Source: Pantoea sp. (GTDB lineage: Bacteria > Pseudomonadota > Gammaproteobacteria > Enterobacterales > Enterobacteriaceae). Taken from it: DNA of 64,000 bases. Positions 32,964-41,595 of this stretch are shown one piece after another. The notes beneath the pieces were generated by a model. That model had not been told where the DNA came from. It saw only the letters and a program-made list of their open reading frames with translations, and made no database searches. The stretch lies in the NCBI RefSeq assembly GCF_028283705.1, contig NZ_JAPWKD010000025.1, positions 1 to 64,000 of the forward strand, in the 5' to 3' direction. Position 1 is the stretch's first letter; each line of letters starts with the position of its first letter. The position numbers were made by a program, and so were the translations under genes.

Positions 32964-34294
32964 TGAAACAGGCCGCACGATTATTGCTGGTGGATGATGA
33001 TCCGGGGCTGCTGAAGTTGCTGGGAATGCGTCTCAGCAGCGAAGGCTATCAGGTCGCAACGGCGGCCAGCGGGCCGGAAGCCTTACGTCATCTGCAAAAA
33101 GAGAAGGTCGATTTGGTGGTCAGCGACCTGCGTATGGATGAGATGGACGGTCTGGCGTTGTTTGGCGAAATCCAGAAGCGCCACGCGGGTCTGCCGGTGA
33201 TCATCCTGACTGCGCATGGATCGATCCCGGAAGCGGTTTCAGCCACCCAACAGGGCGTATTTAGCTTTCTCACCAAACCGGTGGATCGTGATGCGTTATA
33301 CAAAGCGATTGATGAGGCGCTGGCCCTGCGTGCACCCGAGATCGATGATGGCTGGCGTGAGTCTATCGTCACACGTAATCCGCTGATGCTACGACTGCTG
33401 GAGCAGGCGCACATGGTGGCGCAATCCGACGTCAGTGTGTTGATCAACGGCCAGAGCGGCACCGGTAAAGAAGTGCTGGCGCAGGCAATTCATGCCGCCA
33501 GCCCGCGTGCCAGTAAACCTTTTATCGCCATCAACTGTGGCGCGTTACCGGAGCAGTTGCTGGAGTCTGAGCTGTTTGGTCACGCCAGGGGGGCGTTTAC
33601 CGGCGCGGTGAGTGCCCGCGAGGGGCTGTTTCAGGCAGCGGAAGGCGGCACGCTATTCCTCGATGAGATTGGCGATATGCCGCAGGCGTTGCAGGTGAAG
33701 CTGCTACGCGTGCTGCAAGAGCGCAAGGTTCGTCCGCTCGGCAGTAATCATGATGTCAGTATCAATGTGCGCATCATTTCTGCCACCCATCGTGATTTGC
33801 CTAAAGCGATGGAAAAGAAAAGCTTTCGCGAAGATCTCTATTATCGCCTCAACGTGGTGAACCTGAAGATCCCGGCGTTGCATGAACGTGCCGAAGATAT
33901 TCCCCTGCTGGCGAATCATTTGCTGCGTCAGTCTGCCGATCGTCATAAACCCTTTGTGCGCAGTTTTTCCGTGGACGCTATGAAACGATTGGTGGGAGCC
34001 AGCTGGCCGGGTAATGTGCGTCAACTGGTGAACGTCATCGAGCAGTGCGTGGCGCTGAGTACCTCACCGGTGATTGGCGATGCGCTGGTTGAACAGGCGC
34101 TGGCAGGTGAGAACACCGCATTGCCGACGTTTGTTGAAGCGCGCAATCAGTTTGAACTGAACTATCTGCGTAAGCTGCTGCAAATGACCAAAGGAAATGT
34201 GACCAATGCTGCGCGTCTGGCTGGACGTAACCGCACCGAGTTTTATAAGCTGCTGTCGCGTCATGAACTGGACGCCAGCGATTTTAAAGAGTAG
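32963..34294 (+). CDS. glrR: Sigma-54-dependent response regulator GlrR (QseF)
   Basis: GlrR activates sigma-54 promoters such as glmY. The receiver domain has the phospho-acceptor Asp55 (DLVVSDLRMDEMDG). The AAA+ domain has Walker A GQSGTGKEVLAQAIH, the sigma-54-contacting GAFTGA loop (HARGAFTGAVSAREG) and Walker B GGTLFLDEIGDM. The C terminus has a Fis-type helix-turn-helix (GNVTNAARLAGRNRTEFYKLLSRHEL). Length is 443 residues. Its ATG overlaps the qseG stop (TAATG). Two GlrR sites and a sigma-54 promoter lie at the other end of this locus. Confidence 0.96.
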   Translation: MKQAARLLLVDDDPGLLKLLGMRLSSEGYQVATAASGPEALRHLQKEKVDLVVSDLRMDEMDGLALFGEIQKRHAGLPVIILTAHGSIPEAVSATQQGVFSFLTKPVDRDALYKAIDEALALRAPEIDDGWRESIVTRNPLMLRLLEQAHMVAQSDVSVLINGQSGTGKEVLAQAIHAASPRASKPFIAINCGALPEQLLESELFGHARGAFTGAVSAREGLFQAAEGGTLFLDEIGDMPQALQVKLLRVLQERKVRPLGSNHDVSINVRIISATHRDLPKAMEKKSFREDLYYRLNVVNLKIPALHERAEDIPLLANHLLRQSADRHKPFVRSFSVDAMKRLVGASWPGNVRQLVNVIEQCVALSTSPVIGDALVEQALAGENTALPTFVEARNQFELNYLRKLLQMTKGNVTNAARLAGRNRTEFYKLLSRHELDASDFKE

Positions 34295-34458
34295 CTTTCT
34301 GCCGCTGCGATTCGGCCTGTTGCCCCGACATTCGGACAGAAAGCAGGAGAAAGTCCTGTTTTGACGCCACCGACGGCTCTGAGCCAGCGGCTGCGGCAGG
34401 AACATTTATACTATCTGTTACCCGTCCGGCCACGGAGGGAGTGAAAAAAGGATCTGTG

Positions 34459-34797
34459 ATGAAAAAGATCGATGCAATTATCAAACCATTTAAACTCGAT
34501 GATGTACGCGAAGCGTTAGCGGAAGTCGGCATCACCGGGATGACGGTCAGCGAAGTGAAAGGATTTGGTCGCCAGAAAGGTCACACTGAACTGTATCGTG
34601 GTGCCGAGTATATGGTCGATTTTCTGCCGAAAGTAAAAATCGAAATGGTGGTGGGCGACGATATCGTTGATACCTGCGTTGAGACCATCATGAAAACTGC
34701 GCAAACCGGCAAAATCGGCGACGGTAAAATCTTTGTCTTTGACGTGGCTCGTGTAGTGCGTATCCGTACCGGTGAAGAAGACGAAGAGGCGATCTAA
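34459..34797 (+). CDS. glnB: Nitrogen regulatory protein P-II
   Basis: GlnB senses 2-oxoglutarate, ATP/ADP and, via uridylylation, glutamine. It controls NtrB and GlnE. Start ATG 34459 (MKKIDAIIKPFKLDDVREAL, AAAGGA upstream) gives the standard 112 residues; the open frame extends six codons further. The uridylylated tyrosine is Tyr51 in the T-loop (TELYRGAEYMVDFLPK), and the C-terminal signature TGKIGDGKIFVFDVARVVRIRTGE is intact. It follows glrR by about 165 bases and ends in its own terminator. It is not linked to amtB, which distinguishes it from glnK. Confidence 0.97.
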   Translation: MKKIDAIIKPFKLDDVREALAEVGITGMTVSEVKGFGRQKGHTELYRGAEYMVDFLPKVKIEMVVGDDIVDTCVETIMKTAQTGKIGDGKIFVFDVARVVRIRTGEEDEEAI

Positions 34798-34822
34798 TCC
34801 TAATCGCAGCTTCAGATTGCTG

Positions 34823-34857
34823 AAAAGCCCGCAAATGCTGCGGGCTTTTTGTTTTTT
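34823..34857. terminator. Terminator between glnB and hmp
   Basis: AAAAGCCCGCA/TGCGGGCTTTTT stem-loop followed by GTTTTTT, between convergent glnB and hmp. Confidence 0.92.
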
Positions 34858-34863
34858 ACTGAG

Positions 34864-36048
34864 TTATAGCACCTTATGCGGACCAAACACTTCGTAATGA
34901 ATACGGTCGGCGGTGACACCCGCATCCAGCAACTGGCGTGCGACAAACTGCATAAACGCCAGCGGGCCACAGAGCCAGAACTGGCGATCGGGCTGAGTGA
35001 GTTCAGCAGAAACGCCCGCTAAATCCATCAACCCCTGCGCATCGTAATGACCGGCGTCAGCAACGGCAGGCTGGCGATACCAGACATGGCTGCTAAAGTT
35101 CGGCAGACGGCTACCCAGCGCCTGGACTTCCCCGGCGAAGGCATGTTGCAGGCCGTCTTCCGTTGCATGCAACCAGGTCACTGCGGCCGGATGTTGTTGC
35201 TCTGCCAGGCTGGCGAGCATTGCCAGCATCGGAGTCTGGCCGACACCTGCTGAGATCAGGGTAACAGGCGTCGCAGGCTCTGCCTGGAGGAAGAAATCGC
35301 CCGCTGGTGCCGCGCATTGCACCACATTCCCGACCTGCGCTTCGTCATGCAGCCAGTTGGATACCGCGCCCTGATCTTCACGTTTCACCGCAATACGATA
35401 GAACTGACCATTTGGCTGGTGGGTGAGTGAATATTGACGATGCTGTAGATTGCCCTGGTTGTCCGGGCGCAGGGTGATGGCCAGATACTGACCAGGCAGG
35501 AAATCCGCCACCGCTGCACCATCCACCGGTTCCAGTTCAAAGCTTTTAATCACGCTGCTTTGCGGCTGAATGGCACGAATACGGAACTCACGCGCACCAC
35601 GCCAGCCACCGGTTTTCGCTGCGGACGCGCGGTAAATCGCTTCTTCACGCTGGATAAACACCTCAGCCAGCACGCCATACGCCTTGCCCCATGCCTGCAG
35701 CACCTCATCCCCCGGATTCAGCAGTTCCTGAATGGTCGCCAACAGATTTTCACCGACGATGGCGTACTGCTCGGGCTGAATATTCAGGCTGGTATGTTTC
35801 TGGGCGATTTTTTCCACCGCGGGCAGCAGCACTTCGAGGTTTTCCAGATTGCTGCCGTAGGCGCAGATGGCGTTGAACAGCGCTTCACGCTGGTTGCCAC
35901 TGCGCTGATTGTTCATGTTGAACACATCCTTGAGTTCCGGATGCTGCGTCAGCATACGCTGATAAAAATAGCCGGTGAGCTGTGGGCCTAATTCGGCAAT
36001 AGCGGGCAGGGTGGATTTGATGATCGCGATGTCTTGCGCGTTGAGCAT
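34864..36048 (-). CDS. hmp: Flavohemoglobin / nitric oxide dioxygenase
   Basis: Hmp oxidises nitric oxide to nitrate aerobically, using NAD(P)H. The globin domain (1-140) has the proximal His85 (IAQKHTSLNI) and distal Tyr29 region (YFYQRM). The FAD-binding (HRQYSLTHQPN) and NAD-binding (LISAGVGQTPMLAML; WLCGPLAFM) domains follow. The 394-residue length is close to 396 in E. coli. It is divergent from glyA. A strong NsrR palindrome 25-47 bases upstream predicts induction by NO. Confidence 0.97.
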   Translation of the reverse strand: MLNAQDIAIIKSTLPAIAELGPQLTGYFYQRMLTQHPELKDVFNMNNQRSGNQREALFNAICAYGSNLENLEVLLPAVEKIAQKHTSLNIQPEQYAIVGENLLATIQELLNPGDEVLQAWGKAYGVLAEVFIQREEAIYRASAAKTGGWRGAREFRIRAIQPQSSVIKSFELEPVDGAAVADFLPGQYLAITLRPDNQGNLQHRQYSLTHQPNGQFYRIAVKREDQGAVSNWLHDEAQVGNVVQCAAPAGDFFLQAEPATPVTLISAGVGQTPMLAMLASLAEQQHPAAVTWLHATEDGLQHAFAGEVQALGSRLPNFSSHVWYRQPAVADAGHYDAQGLMDLAGVSAELTQPDRQFWLCGPLAFMQFVARQLLDAGVTADRIHYEVFGPHKVL

Positions 36049-36072
36049 GGGTGAATCCTCATGGCATTTTAA

Positions 36073-36095
36073 AAGTTGTATTTTAAATGCATCTT
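36073..36095 (-). promoter_or_regulatory. NsrR-binding site of hmp
   Basis: An 11-1-11 inverted repeat. The right half AAATGCATCTT matches the NsrR consensus half exactly and the left half AAGTTGTATTT matches at nine of eleven positions. NsrR, an NO-sensing Fe-S repressor, controls hmp in E. coli. Confidence 0.85.
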
Positions 36096-36256
36096 ATAAT
36101 CGCAAGCATGTGGTTGTAAATCCCCCTGAATGCTCAGGGATAAATCAGGTTTACTGGAATCTCTGCCGCAATCCTGAAATTTTTTCCGCTTCATTCTGAG
36201 GAAATATCCTGATTCTCTGGCTTGCAAAAATGCGTAAAAAACCCGTTCCAGCGCCT

Positions 36257-36272
36257 TGCCAATCGTTTGCGT
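36257..36272 (+). promoter_or_regulatory. PurR operator of glyA
   Basis: TGCCAATCGTTTGCGT has one perfect PurR half (CGTTTGCGT) and a weaker left half, like the E. coli glyA site. It lies about 115 bases before the gene. The rest of the 339-bp hmp-glyA gap holds the NsrR site and AT-rich sequence; no gene was seen. Confidence 0.75.
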
Positions 36273-36387
36273 AAAAAGAGGGGATTGCTGCTACCGTCAC
36301 CTGTCAAAACGGTTTACACTGTTGGCCTTCGCCCCTTAGCGGGGCTTAAATTGCCGTTAAAAAAGTTAGCTGAGTCAGGAGATGCGG

Positions 36388-37641
36388 ATGTTAAAGCGTG
36401 ATATGAACATTGCCGATTATGATGCCGAGTTGTGGCAGGCGATGGAGCAAGAGAAAGTGCGCCAGGAAGAGCACATTGAACTGATTGCTTCTGAAAACTA
36501 CACCAGCCCGCGCGTTATGCAGGCGCAAGGTTCACAGCTCACCAATAAATACGCGGAAGGGTATCCGGGCAAACGCTACTACGGCGGATGTGAATACGTT
36601 GATATCGTTGAACAGCTGGCGATTGATCGCGCGAAAGCGCTGTTCGGCGCAGACTACGCCAACGTGCAGCCGCACTCTGGTTCTCAGGCAAACTTCGCGG
36701 TTTACACTGCGCTGTTGCAGCCAGGCGACACCATTCTGGGTATGAACCTGGCACACGGTGGCCACCTGACTCACGGTTCACCGGTTAACCTGTCCGGTAA
36801 ACTGTATAACGTGGTGCCTTACGGCATCGATGAAACCGGCAAAATTGACTACAACGAGCTGGCAGAACTGGCGAAAACCCATAAGCCGAAAATGATCGTC
36901 GGTGGTTTCTCTGCTTACTCTGGCGTGGTTGACTGGGCCAAAATGCGTGAAATCGCTGACAGCGTTGGCGCGTACCTGTTCGTGGACATGGCACACGTGG
37001 CGGGTTTGATCGCGGCTGACGTCTATCCGAACCCGGTTCCGCATGCACATATCGTCACTTCAACTACCCACAAAACCCTGGCGGGTCCGCGTGGCGGCCT
37101 GATCCTGGCGAAAAACGGTGATGAAGAGCTGTACAAAAAACTGAACTCTGCGGTGTTCCCTGGCGGCCAGGGCGGCCCGTTGATGCACGTGATCGCCGGT
37201 AAAGCCGTCGCGTTCAAAGAAGCGATGGAACCTGAGTTCAAAACTTACCAGCAGCAGGTTGCTAAAAACGCCAAAGCGATGGTGGAAGTGCTGATTGAGC
37301 GCGGCTACAACATCGTATCAGGTGGCACCTATAACCACCTGTTCCTGATTGATCTGGTGAGCAAAAACCTGACCGGTAAAGAAGCGGATGCCGCGCTGGG
37401 CCGTGCTAACATCACCGTCAACAAAAACAGCGTACCGAACGATCCGAAGAGCCCGTTTGTGACTTCCGGTGTGCGTATCGGTACCCCGGCAGTCACGCGT
37501 CGCGGCTTCAAAGAAGCTGAAGTGCGTGAACTGGCAGGCTGGATTGCTGATGTGCTGGACAACATCAACGACGAAGCCACCATCGAACGTACCAAGCAGA
37601 AAGTGCTGGATATCTGTGCACGTCTGCCGGTTTATGCCTGA
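36388..37641 (+). CDS. glyA: Serine hydroxymethyltransferase
   Basis: GlyA interconverts serine and glycine with tetrahydrofolate, the main source of one-carbon units. The 417-residue PLP enzyme starts at ATG 36388 (MLKRDMNIADYDAELW, AGGAG upstream); an in-frame ATG two codons earlier is less well spaced. The PLP lysine lies in THKTLAGPRGGLILA. The substrate-binding region IELIASENYTSPRVMQAQGSQLTNKYAEGYPGKRYYGG is nearly identical to E. coli. It is highly codon-biased and ends in a strong terminator. Confidence 0.98.
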   Translation: MLKRDMNIADYDAELWQAMEQEKVRQEEHIELIASENYTSPRVMQAQGSQLTNKYAEGYPGKRYYGGCEYVDIVEQLAIDRAKALFGADYANVQPHSGSQANFAVYTALLQPGDTILGMNLAHGGHLTHGSPVNLSGKLYNVVPYGIDETGKIDYNELAELAKTHKPKMIVGGFSAYSGVVDWAKMREIADSVGAYLFVDMAHVAGLIAADVYPNPVPHAHIVTSTTHKTLAGPRGGLILAKNGDEELYKKLNSAVFPGGQGGPLMHVIAGKAVAFKEAMEPEFKTYQQQVAKNAKAMVEVLIERGYNIVSGGTYNHLFLIDLVSKNLTGKEADAALGRANITVNKNSVPNDPKSPFVTSGVRIGTPAVTRRGFKEAEVRELAGWIADVLDNINDEATIERTKQKVLDICARLPVYA

Positions 37642-37665
37642 TTTCGCATAAGCGCGTGGCGATAG

Positions 37666-37693
37666 AAAGGATGGCGAAAGCCATCCTTTTTTT
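37666..37693. terminator. Bidirectional terminator between glyA and the ABC operon
   Basis: AAAGGATGGC/GCCATCCTTTTTTT stem-loop. It overlaps the stop codon of the convergent ATPase gene, so it can serve both operons. Confidence 0.88.
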
Positions 37694-38708
37694 ATGTCCC
37701 GGATTCAAAGGGAACCAGGTGACAGGCCACGCGCTGACCACCGGATTTCAGTGCCAGCACCGGCCGCTCAGTGCGGCAGCGATCAGTAACAAATGGGCAG
37801 CGGGTGTGAAAGCGACAGCCGGACGGGGGTGCAAGCGGGCTGGGGAGTTCGCCGGTCAGGCTAACATTTTTCCCGCGATCGTCAGGGTCCATACTCGGTG
37901 CCGCGCGTAATAAGGCCTGGGTATAGGGATGCAATGGCTTGATAAATAACGTTTCCGTATCAGCCACTTCCACCACTTCGCCAAGGTACATCACCGCCAC
38001 ACGATGCGAAATATGTCTGACTAGCCGCAGATCGTGGGCGACGAACAGCACCGTCAGATTGAGTTTCTGCTGCAAATCCAGCAGCAGGTTTACCACCTGT
38101 GCCTGCACTGACACATCCAGCGCCGAAACCAGTTCATCGGCGATCAACACCTGCGGCTTCACGGCCAGCGCGCGACTGATGCCAATACGCTGGCGCTGTC
38201 CACCGGAAAACTCATGCGGCAGTTTATCGATGGCGTCGACAGGCAGGCGCACCAACTCCATCAACTCACGGATACGCGCCGGAATATCTTTTTTCGCACA
38301 CATGCCGTGCACCGACAGCGCTTCGGTTAGTACCTGGCCGACGGTCATGCGCGGGTTAAGTGAACTGTAGGGATCCTGGAAAATCATCTGCACCTGGCGG
38401 TTAAAGCTACGGCGTTCTTTGCCACGCAGCGTCGCGATATCTTTGCCATTGAAGTAGATTTTGCCTTCGTCAGTTTGCAGCAGACCCACCATAGTGCGCG
38501 CCAGCGTGGATTTACCGCAGCCGGACTCACCAACCACTCCCAGTGTCTCACCCTGCATCAGTTCCAGCCGGACGCCATTCAGTGCCTGTACAAACTTACG
38601 GGGTTTACCCTGTATTTTTTCGAGGATGGTCTGCGCCACTGGGAAGTGGACGATCGCCTCCTCGACGCTGACGATTGGCAGGCTGTTGTGTGACAAAGTT
38701 TCACCCAT
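37692..38708 (-). CDS. Peptide/nickel-type ABC transporter ATP-binding protein (DppF/OppF-like)
   Basis: The second ATPase of the importer. Start ATG 38708 (MGETLSHNSLP) lies one base after the stop of the preceding ATPase; 338 residues. Walker A is GESGCGKST, the Q-loop MIFQDPYSSLNPR, the signature SGGQRQR, the H-loop HDLRLV, and the C-terminal oligopeptide-transporter domain carries the cysteine cluster GCRFHTRCPFVTDRC...C typical of an Fe-S site. Walker B reads LIADELVSALD, with Leu where Opp/Dpp proteins normally have Pro after the catalytic Glu. It is the last gene of the five-gene operon. Confidence 0.9.
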   Translation of the reverse strand: MGETLSHNSLPIVSVEEAIVHFPVAQTILEKIQGKPRKFVQALNGVRLELMQGETLGVVGESGCGKSTLARTMVGLLQTDEGKIYFNGKDIATLRGKERRSFNRQVQMIFQDPYSSLNPRMTVGQVLTEALSVHGMCAKKDIPARIRELMELVRLPVDAIDKLPHEFSGGQRQRIGISRALAVKPQVLIADELVSALDVSVQAQVVNLLLDLQQKLNLTVLFVAHDLRLVRHISHRVAVMYLGEVVEVADTETLFIKPLHPYTQALLRAAPSMDPDDRGKNVSLTGELPSPLAPPSGCRFHTRCPFVTDRCRTERPVLALKSGGQRVACHLVPFESGT

Positions 38709-38709
38709 C

Positions 38710-39705
38710 TCAGATGCCCTCGATGACGTTAAGGTTAGCGTGATGATGACAGGCAACCTGATGTTCGCTATTTAGCGCCTCAGGGGGCGGCACCTCCCGC
38801 AGGCAGATGTCGGTTTTATAGCGACAGCGCGGGCTAAAACTGCACCCCTGCGGCAGACTGAGCAGCGATGGCGGTGTGCCCTCAATCGACTGCAGTGGTT
38901 TTCGCTCGCCGTCGTTTTGTGGCACCGAGGCGATCAACCCCTGGGTGTAGGGATGACGCGGCTGGCTGAAAATTTCCCGCACCGGTGCGCTTTCGACGAT
39001 ACGTCCGGCATACATCACCGCCACGCGATCGCACAGCTGAGCAACCACGCCGAGATCGTGGGTGACAAAAATAATTCCCATCGCTAACTGGTCACGCAGG
39101 TTGAATAGCAGCTTGAGGATTTGCTCCTGAATGGTGACATCCAGCGCGGTGGTGGGCTCGTCGGCAAGCAGCAGACGGGGATTGCCCGCCAGCGCAATGG
39201 CAATCATCACACGCTGGCGCATCCCGCCGGAGAACTGGTGCGGATAATCGTCGAGACGCAACTCCGGTGCGGGGATCCCCACCTGATTCAGTAACTCAAT
39301 GGCGCGCTGGCGGCGTTGTTTACGCGTTAAATCGGTGTGGGCGGCCAGACTTTCCTCAATCTGCCGCCAGACGGTTAACACTGGATTGAGGGCGATCATC
39401 GGTTCCTGAAAAATCATCGCGATTTCACCGCCGCGAATGCTGCGCAGCTCCGCCGGTTTCATACTGGTAATCTCGCGCCCCTGCCATTTCACTGAACCCG
39501 AAACTTCGGCGCTGGCGGGCATCAGGCGCAGCAGAGAACGCAGGGTGACGCTTTTTCCCGAGCCGGATTCACCGACCAGCCCGAGAATTTCTCCCGGATT
39601 GAGGCTGAAACTCACGTCCTGAATCGCCCGCAGGCTACCGCGCGAGGTATGAATTTGGGTGTTGAGCTGCTGCACCTCAAGCAAAGGGGAAGTCTGGCTG
39701 GGCAT
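38710..39705 (-). CDS. Peptide/nickel-type ABC transporter ATP-binding protein (DppD/OppD-like)
   Basis: The first ATPase of the importer, 331 residues. It has Walker A GESGSGKSV, Q-loop MIFQEPMIALNP, signature SGGMRQRVMIAIAL, Walker B LLLADEPTTALD, H-loop THDLGVV, and the C-terminal region with GCSFSPRCRYKTDIC...C. It is preceded by the DppC-like permease (18-bp gap). It forms a heterodimer with the next ATPase, and both are needed for transport in this family. The substrate cannot be told from the ATPase. Confidence 0.92.
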   Translation of the reverse strand: MPSQTSPLLEVQQLNTQIHTSRGSLRAIQDVSFSLNPGEILGLVGESGSGKSVTLRSLLRLMPASAEVSGSVKWQGREITSMKPAELRSIRGGEIAMIFQEPMIALNPVLTVWRQIEESLAAHTDLTRKQRRQRAIELLNQVGIPAPELRLDDYPHQFSGGMRQRVMIAIALAGNPRLLLADEPTTALDVTIQEQILKLLFNLRDQLAMGIIFVTHDLGVVAQLCDRVAVMYAGRIVESAPVREIFSQPRHPYTQGLIASVPQNDGERKPLQSIEGTPPSLLSLPQGCSFSPRCRYKTDICLREVPPPEALNSEHQVACHHHANLNVIEGI

Positions 39706-39723
39706 AATTCGCTCTCATGTTCA

Positions 39724-40575
39724 CTAACGGCTTCCAGGACGCAGCCAGTCTGCCAGCAGATCGCCAAACAGGCTGAATCCCAGGCCGGTTAATACGATGG
39801 CAATACCGGGGAAAATCGTTATCCACCATGCGGTATCCATGAAGTTCTTACCAGAGGCGATCAGCACCCCCCATTCGGCGGCGGGCGGTTGTGCGCCGAG
39901 GCCGAGATAACCGAGGCTGGAACCCAGCAGGATCGCCAGCGCCATATCGGTCATCCAGTACACCAGCGTGGTGGTAATAACGTTCGGCAGCACGTGACGG
40001 AAGATAATGCGCGGTGTGCTGTAGCCCATGACTTTGCCTGCGGCCACGTATTCCAGCCGTTTCTGAATGCTCACTTCACCGGCAATTAACCTGGCGTAGA
40101 ACACCCAATAAATAATACCGACGGCGATATACATGCTATTCAGGCCCGGGCCGAGAATCGCGACGATAGCGATCACCAGCACCAGTAGCGGGAAGGTGAC
40201 TACCGCATCGACGATCCTTTGAAACAGCATCTCGGCCACGCCGCCGAAATAGCCGACCAGCAGCCCAACCAGGGTGCCAAACACCATCGGGAACAGTGTG
40301 GTGAAGAAGGCGATTTGCAAATCAATCTGGTAGGCATACACCACGCGCGAAAAGATATCGCGCCCAAAGTTATCGGTGCCAAAAAAGTGTTGCAGGTTCG
40401 GCCCTTTGAGGATGGCGCGGTAGTCGAACTTCAGCGGGTCGGCGGTGGCAATCAGATGCGGAAAGAACGCCATCAGCAGGCTGAGTAGCAGGATGACGCA
40501 GCCCAACAGTGACGACCAGGGCAGATATTTGCGCCACTTGCGGGTGAGGGATCGCTGGATAATTAATTCACTCAT
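39724..40575 (-). CDS. ABC transporter permease (DppC-like)
   Basis: Inner-membrane permease of 283 residues with the N-terminal OppC/DppC helix (LPWSSLLGCVILLLSLLMAFFPHLI), the typical LKGPNLQHFFGTDNFGRDIFSRVVYAYQIDL segment and the EAA loop (EVSIQKRLEYVAAGKVMGYSTPRIIFRHVLPNV) that couples to the ATPases. A strong AAGGAGGG ribosome site precedes the ATG. The start overlaps the stop of the DppB-like gene (ATGA), so the two permeases are co-translated. Confidence 0.93.
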   Translation of the reverse strand: MSELIIQRSLTRKWRKYLPWSSLLGCVILLLSLLMAFFPHLIATADPLKFDYRAILKGPNLQHFFGTDNFGRDIFSRVVYAYQIDLQIAFFTTLFPMVFGTLVGLLVGYFGGVAEMLFQRIVDAVVTFPLLVLVIAIVAILGPGLNSMYIAVGIIYWVFYARLIAGEVSIQKRLEYVAAGKVMGYSTPRIIFRHVLPNVITTTLVYWMTDMALAILLGSSLGYLGLGAQPPAAEWGVLIASGKNFMDTAWWITIFPGIAIVLTGLGFSLFGDLLADWLRPGSR

Positions 40576-41510
40576 CGTGCCCTCCTTGGGTCAATCATCA
40601 CCTGTACGATGTCGGTGATAAGAAAAATCAGCGACACCAGCACGGAAAGCACGATTACCAGTCCCTGAATCATCGGATAGTCGCGGCTGAAAATGCTATC
40701 GACCATCAGGCGCGCGATGCCGGGCACGGCGAACACCGTTTCGGTGATTACCGCGCTGCCAATGGTGGTGCCGATATTGAGGGCAAACAGACTCAGCATC
40801 GGGATCAGCGAGTTACGCAGCACATGGCGCAGCAACACTATCCGGCTGCTCAGCCCTTTAGCGCGGGCGAAGGTAATGTATTCCGCATCGAGCACCGCGA
40901 TGATCGAGTTGCGCAGGCTGCCAATCAGCACCGAGGTGATGCTTACAGCCAGCGTCATCGCCGGAAGAAACAAATGATAGATGCGCTGTCCCCAGCTATC
41001 GCCATAACCGCCGACCGGGAACCAGTGCAGCTGCGCAGCGAAAACGGTCAGCAGCACCAGGCCGATATAGAAGGAGGGCATCGACAGCGTAACCTGCGAT
41101 GCGCCGCGAATGGTGATATCGGTGGCGCTGTTGCGTTTAAGCGCGGAAATAAAGGCCAACGGGATCGCCATCAGCAGCGAAAATAGCGCGGCCATGCCGG
41201 TTAACAGCAGGGTGACCGGCAAACGTTCGGCGATCACTGCCGTCACCGGGGCATGCATTGCATAGGAGTTGCCCAGATTGCCACTGGCGACCTGGCGCAC
41301 AAACCCGGCAAACTGCACGGGCAGCGACTGATCCAGCCCCAGCTGTTGATTGATACGATTGACATCAGTGTCGGTGGCGCGGTCGCCGATCATTGCACTG
41401 GCGGGATCGCCAGGTAGCAGACGCACGATGGTGAAAGTCACCACCAGAATGACCAGCAGCGTCGGGATGATCAGCAGAATGCGTTTTAAAATATAACTCA
41501 GCTCAGTCAA
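40572..41510 (-). CDS. ABC transporter permease (DppB-like)
   Basis: Inner-membrane permease of 312 residues. The N-terminal helix ILKRILLIIPTLLVILVVTFTIVRLLPGDPA is the DppB hallmark; the EAA loop reads AEYITFARAKGLSSRIVLLRHVLRNSLIP. The start is TTG at 41510 with GGGAG six bases upstream; no earlier ATG fits. It follows the binding-protein gene after an 85-bp gap containing a long hairpin, so its expression is probably lower than that of the binding protein. Confidence 0.92.
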   Translation of the reverse strand: MTELSYILKRILLIIPTLLVILVVTFTIVRLLPGDPASAMIGDRATDTDVNRINQQLGLDQSLPVQFAGFVRQVASGNLGNSYAMHAPVTAVIAERLPVTLLLTGMAALFSLLMAIPLAFISALKRNSATDITIRGASQVTLSMPSFYIGLVLLTVFAAQLHWFPVGGYGDSWGQRIYHLFLPAMTLAVSITSVLIGSLRNSIIAVLDAEYITFARAKGLSSRIVLLRHVLRNSLIPMLSLFALNIGTTIGSAVITETVFAVPGIARLMVDSIFSRDYPMIQGLVIVLSVLVSLIFLITDIVQVMIDPRRAR

Positions 41511-41521
41511 CGCGTGCTCCC

Positions 41522-41572
41522 AAATCCAGCGTAATGGCGCTGTAGTCGCTACAGCGCCATATGGCTGGATTT
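41522..41572 (-). other. Intercistronic hairpin between binding protein and permease genes
   Basis: A perfect 12-bp stem (ATGGCGCTGTAG / CTACAGCGCCAT, loop of three) sits inside an outer stem AAATCCAGC/GCTGGATTT. There is no T run. Such structures after binding-protein genes commonly protect the upstream mRNA and set expression ratios. Confidence 0.75.
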
Positions 41573-41595
41573 CACTCGGTGTAATGAATGGCGAA

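Noticed and set aside
34345..34364. Terminator after glrR (CAGGA/TCCTG followed by TTTT)
   Set aside because: The stem is only five base pairs with a five-base loop; too weak to list as a feature.
36300..36360. Small gene in the hmp-glyA interval
   Set aside because: No frame with a plausible start and ribosome site; the interval is explained by NsrR and PurR sites plus promoters.
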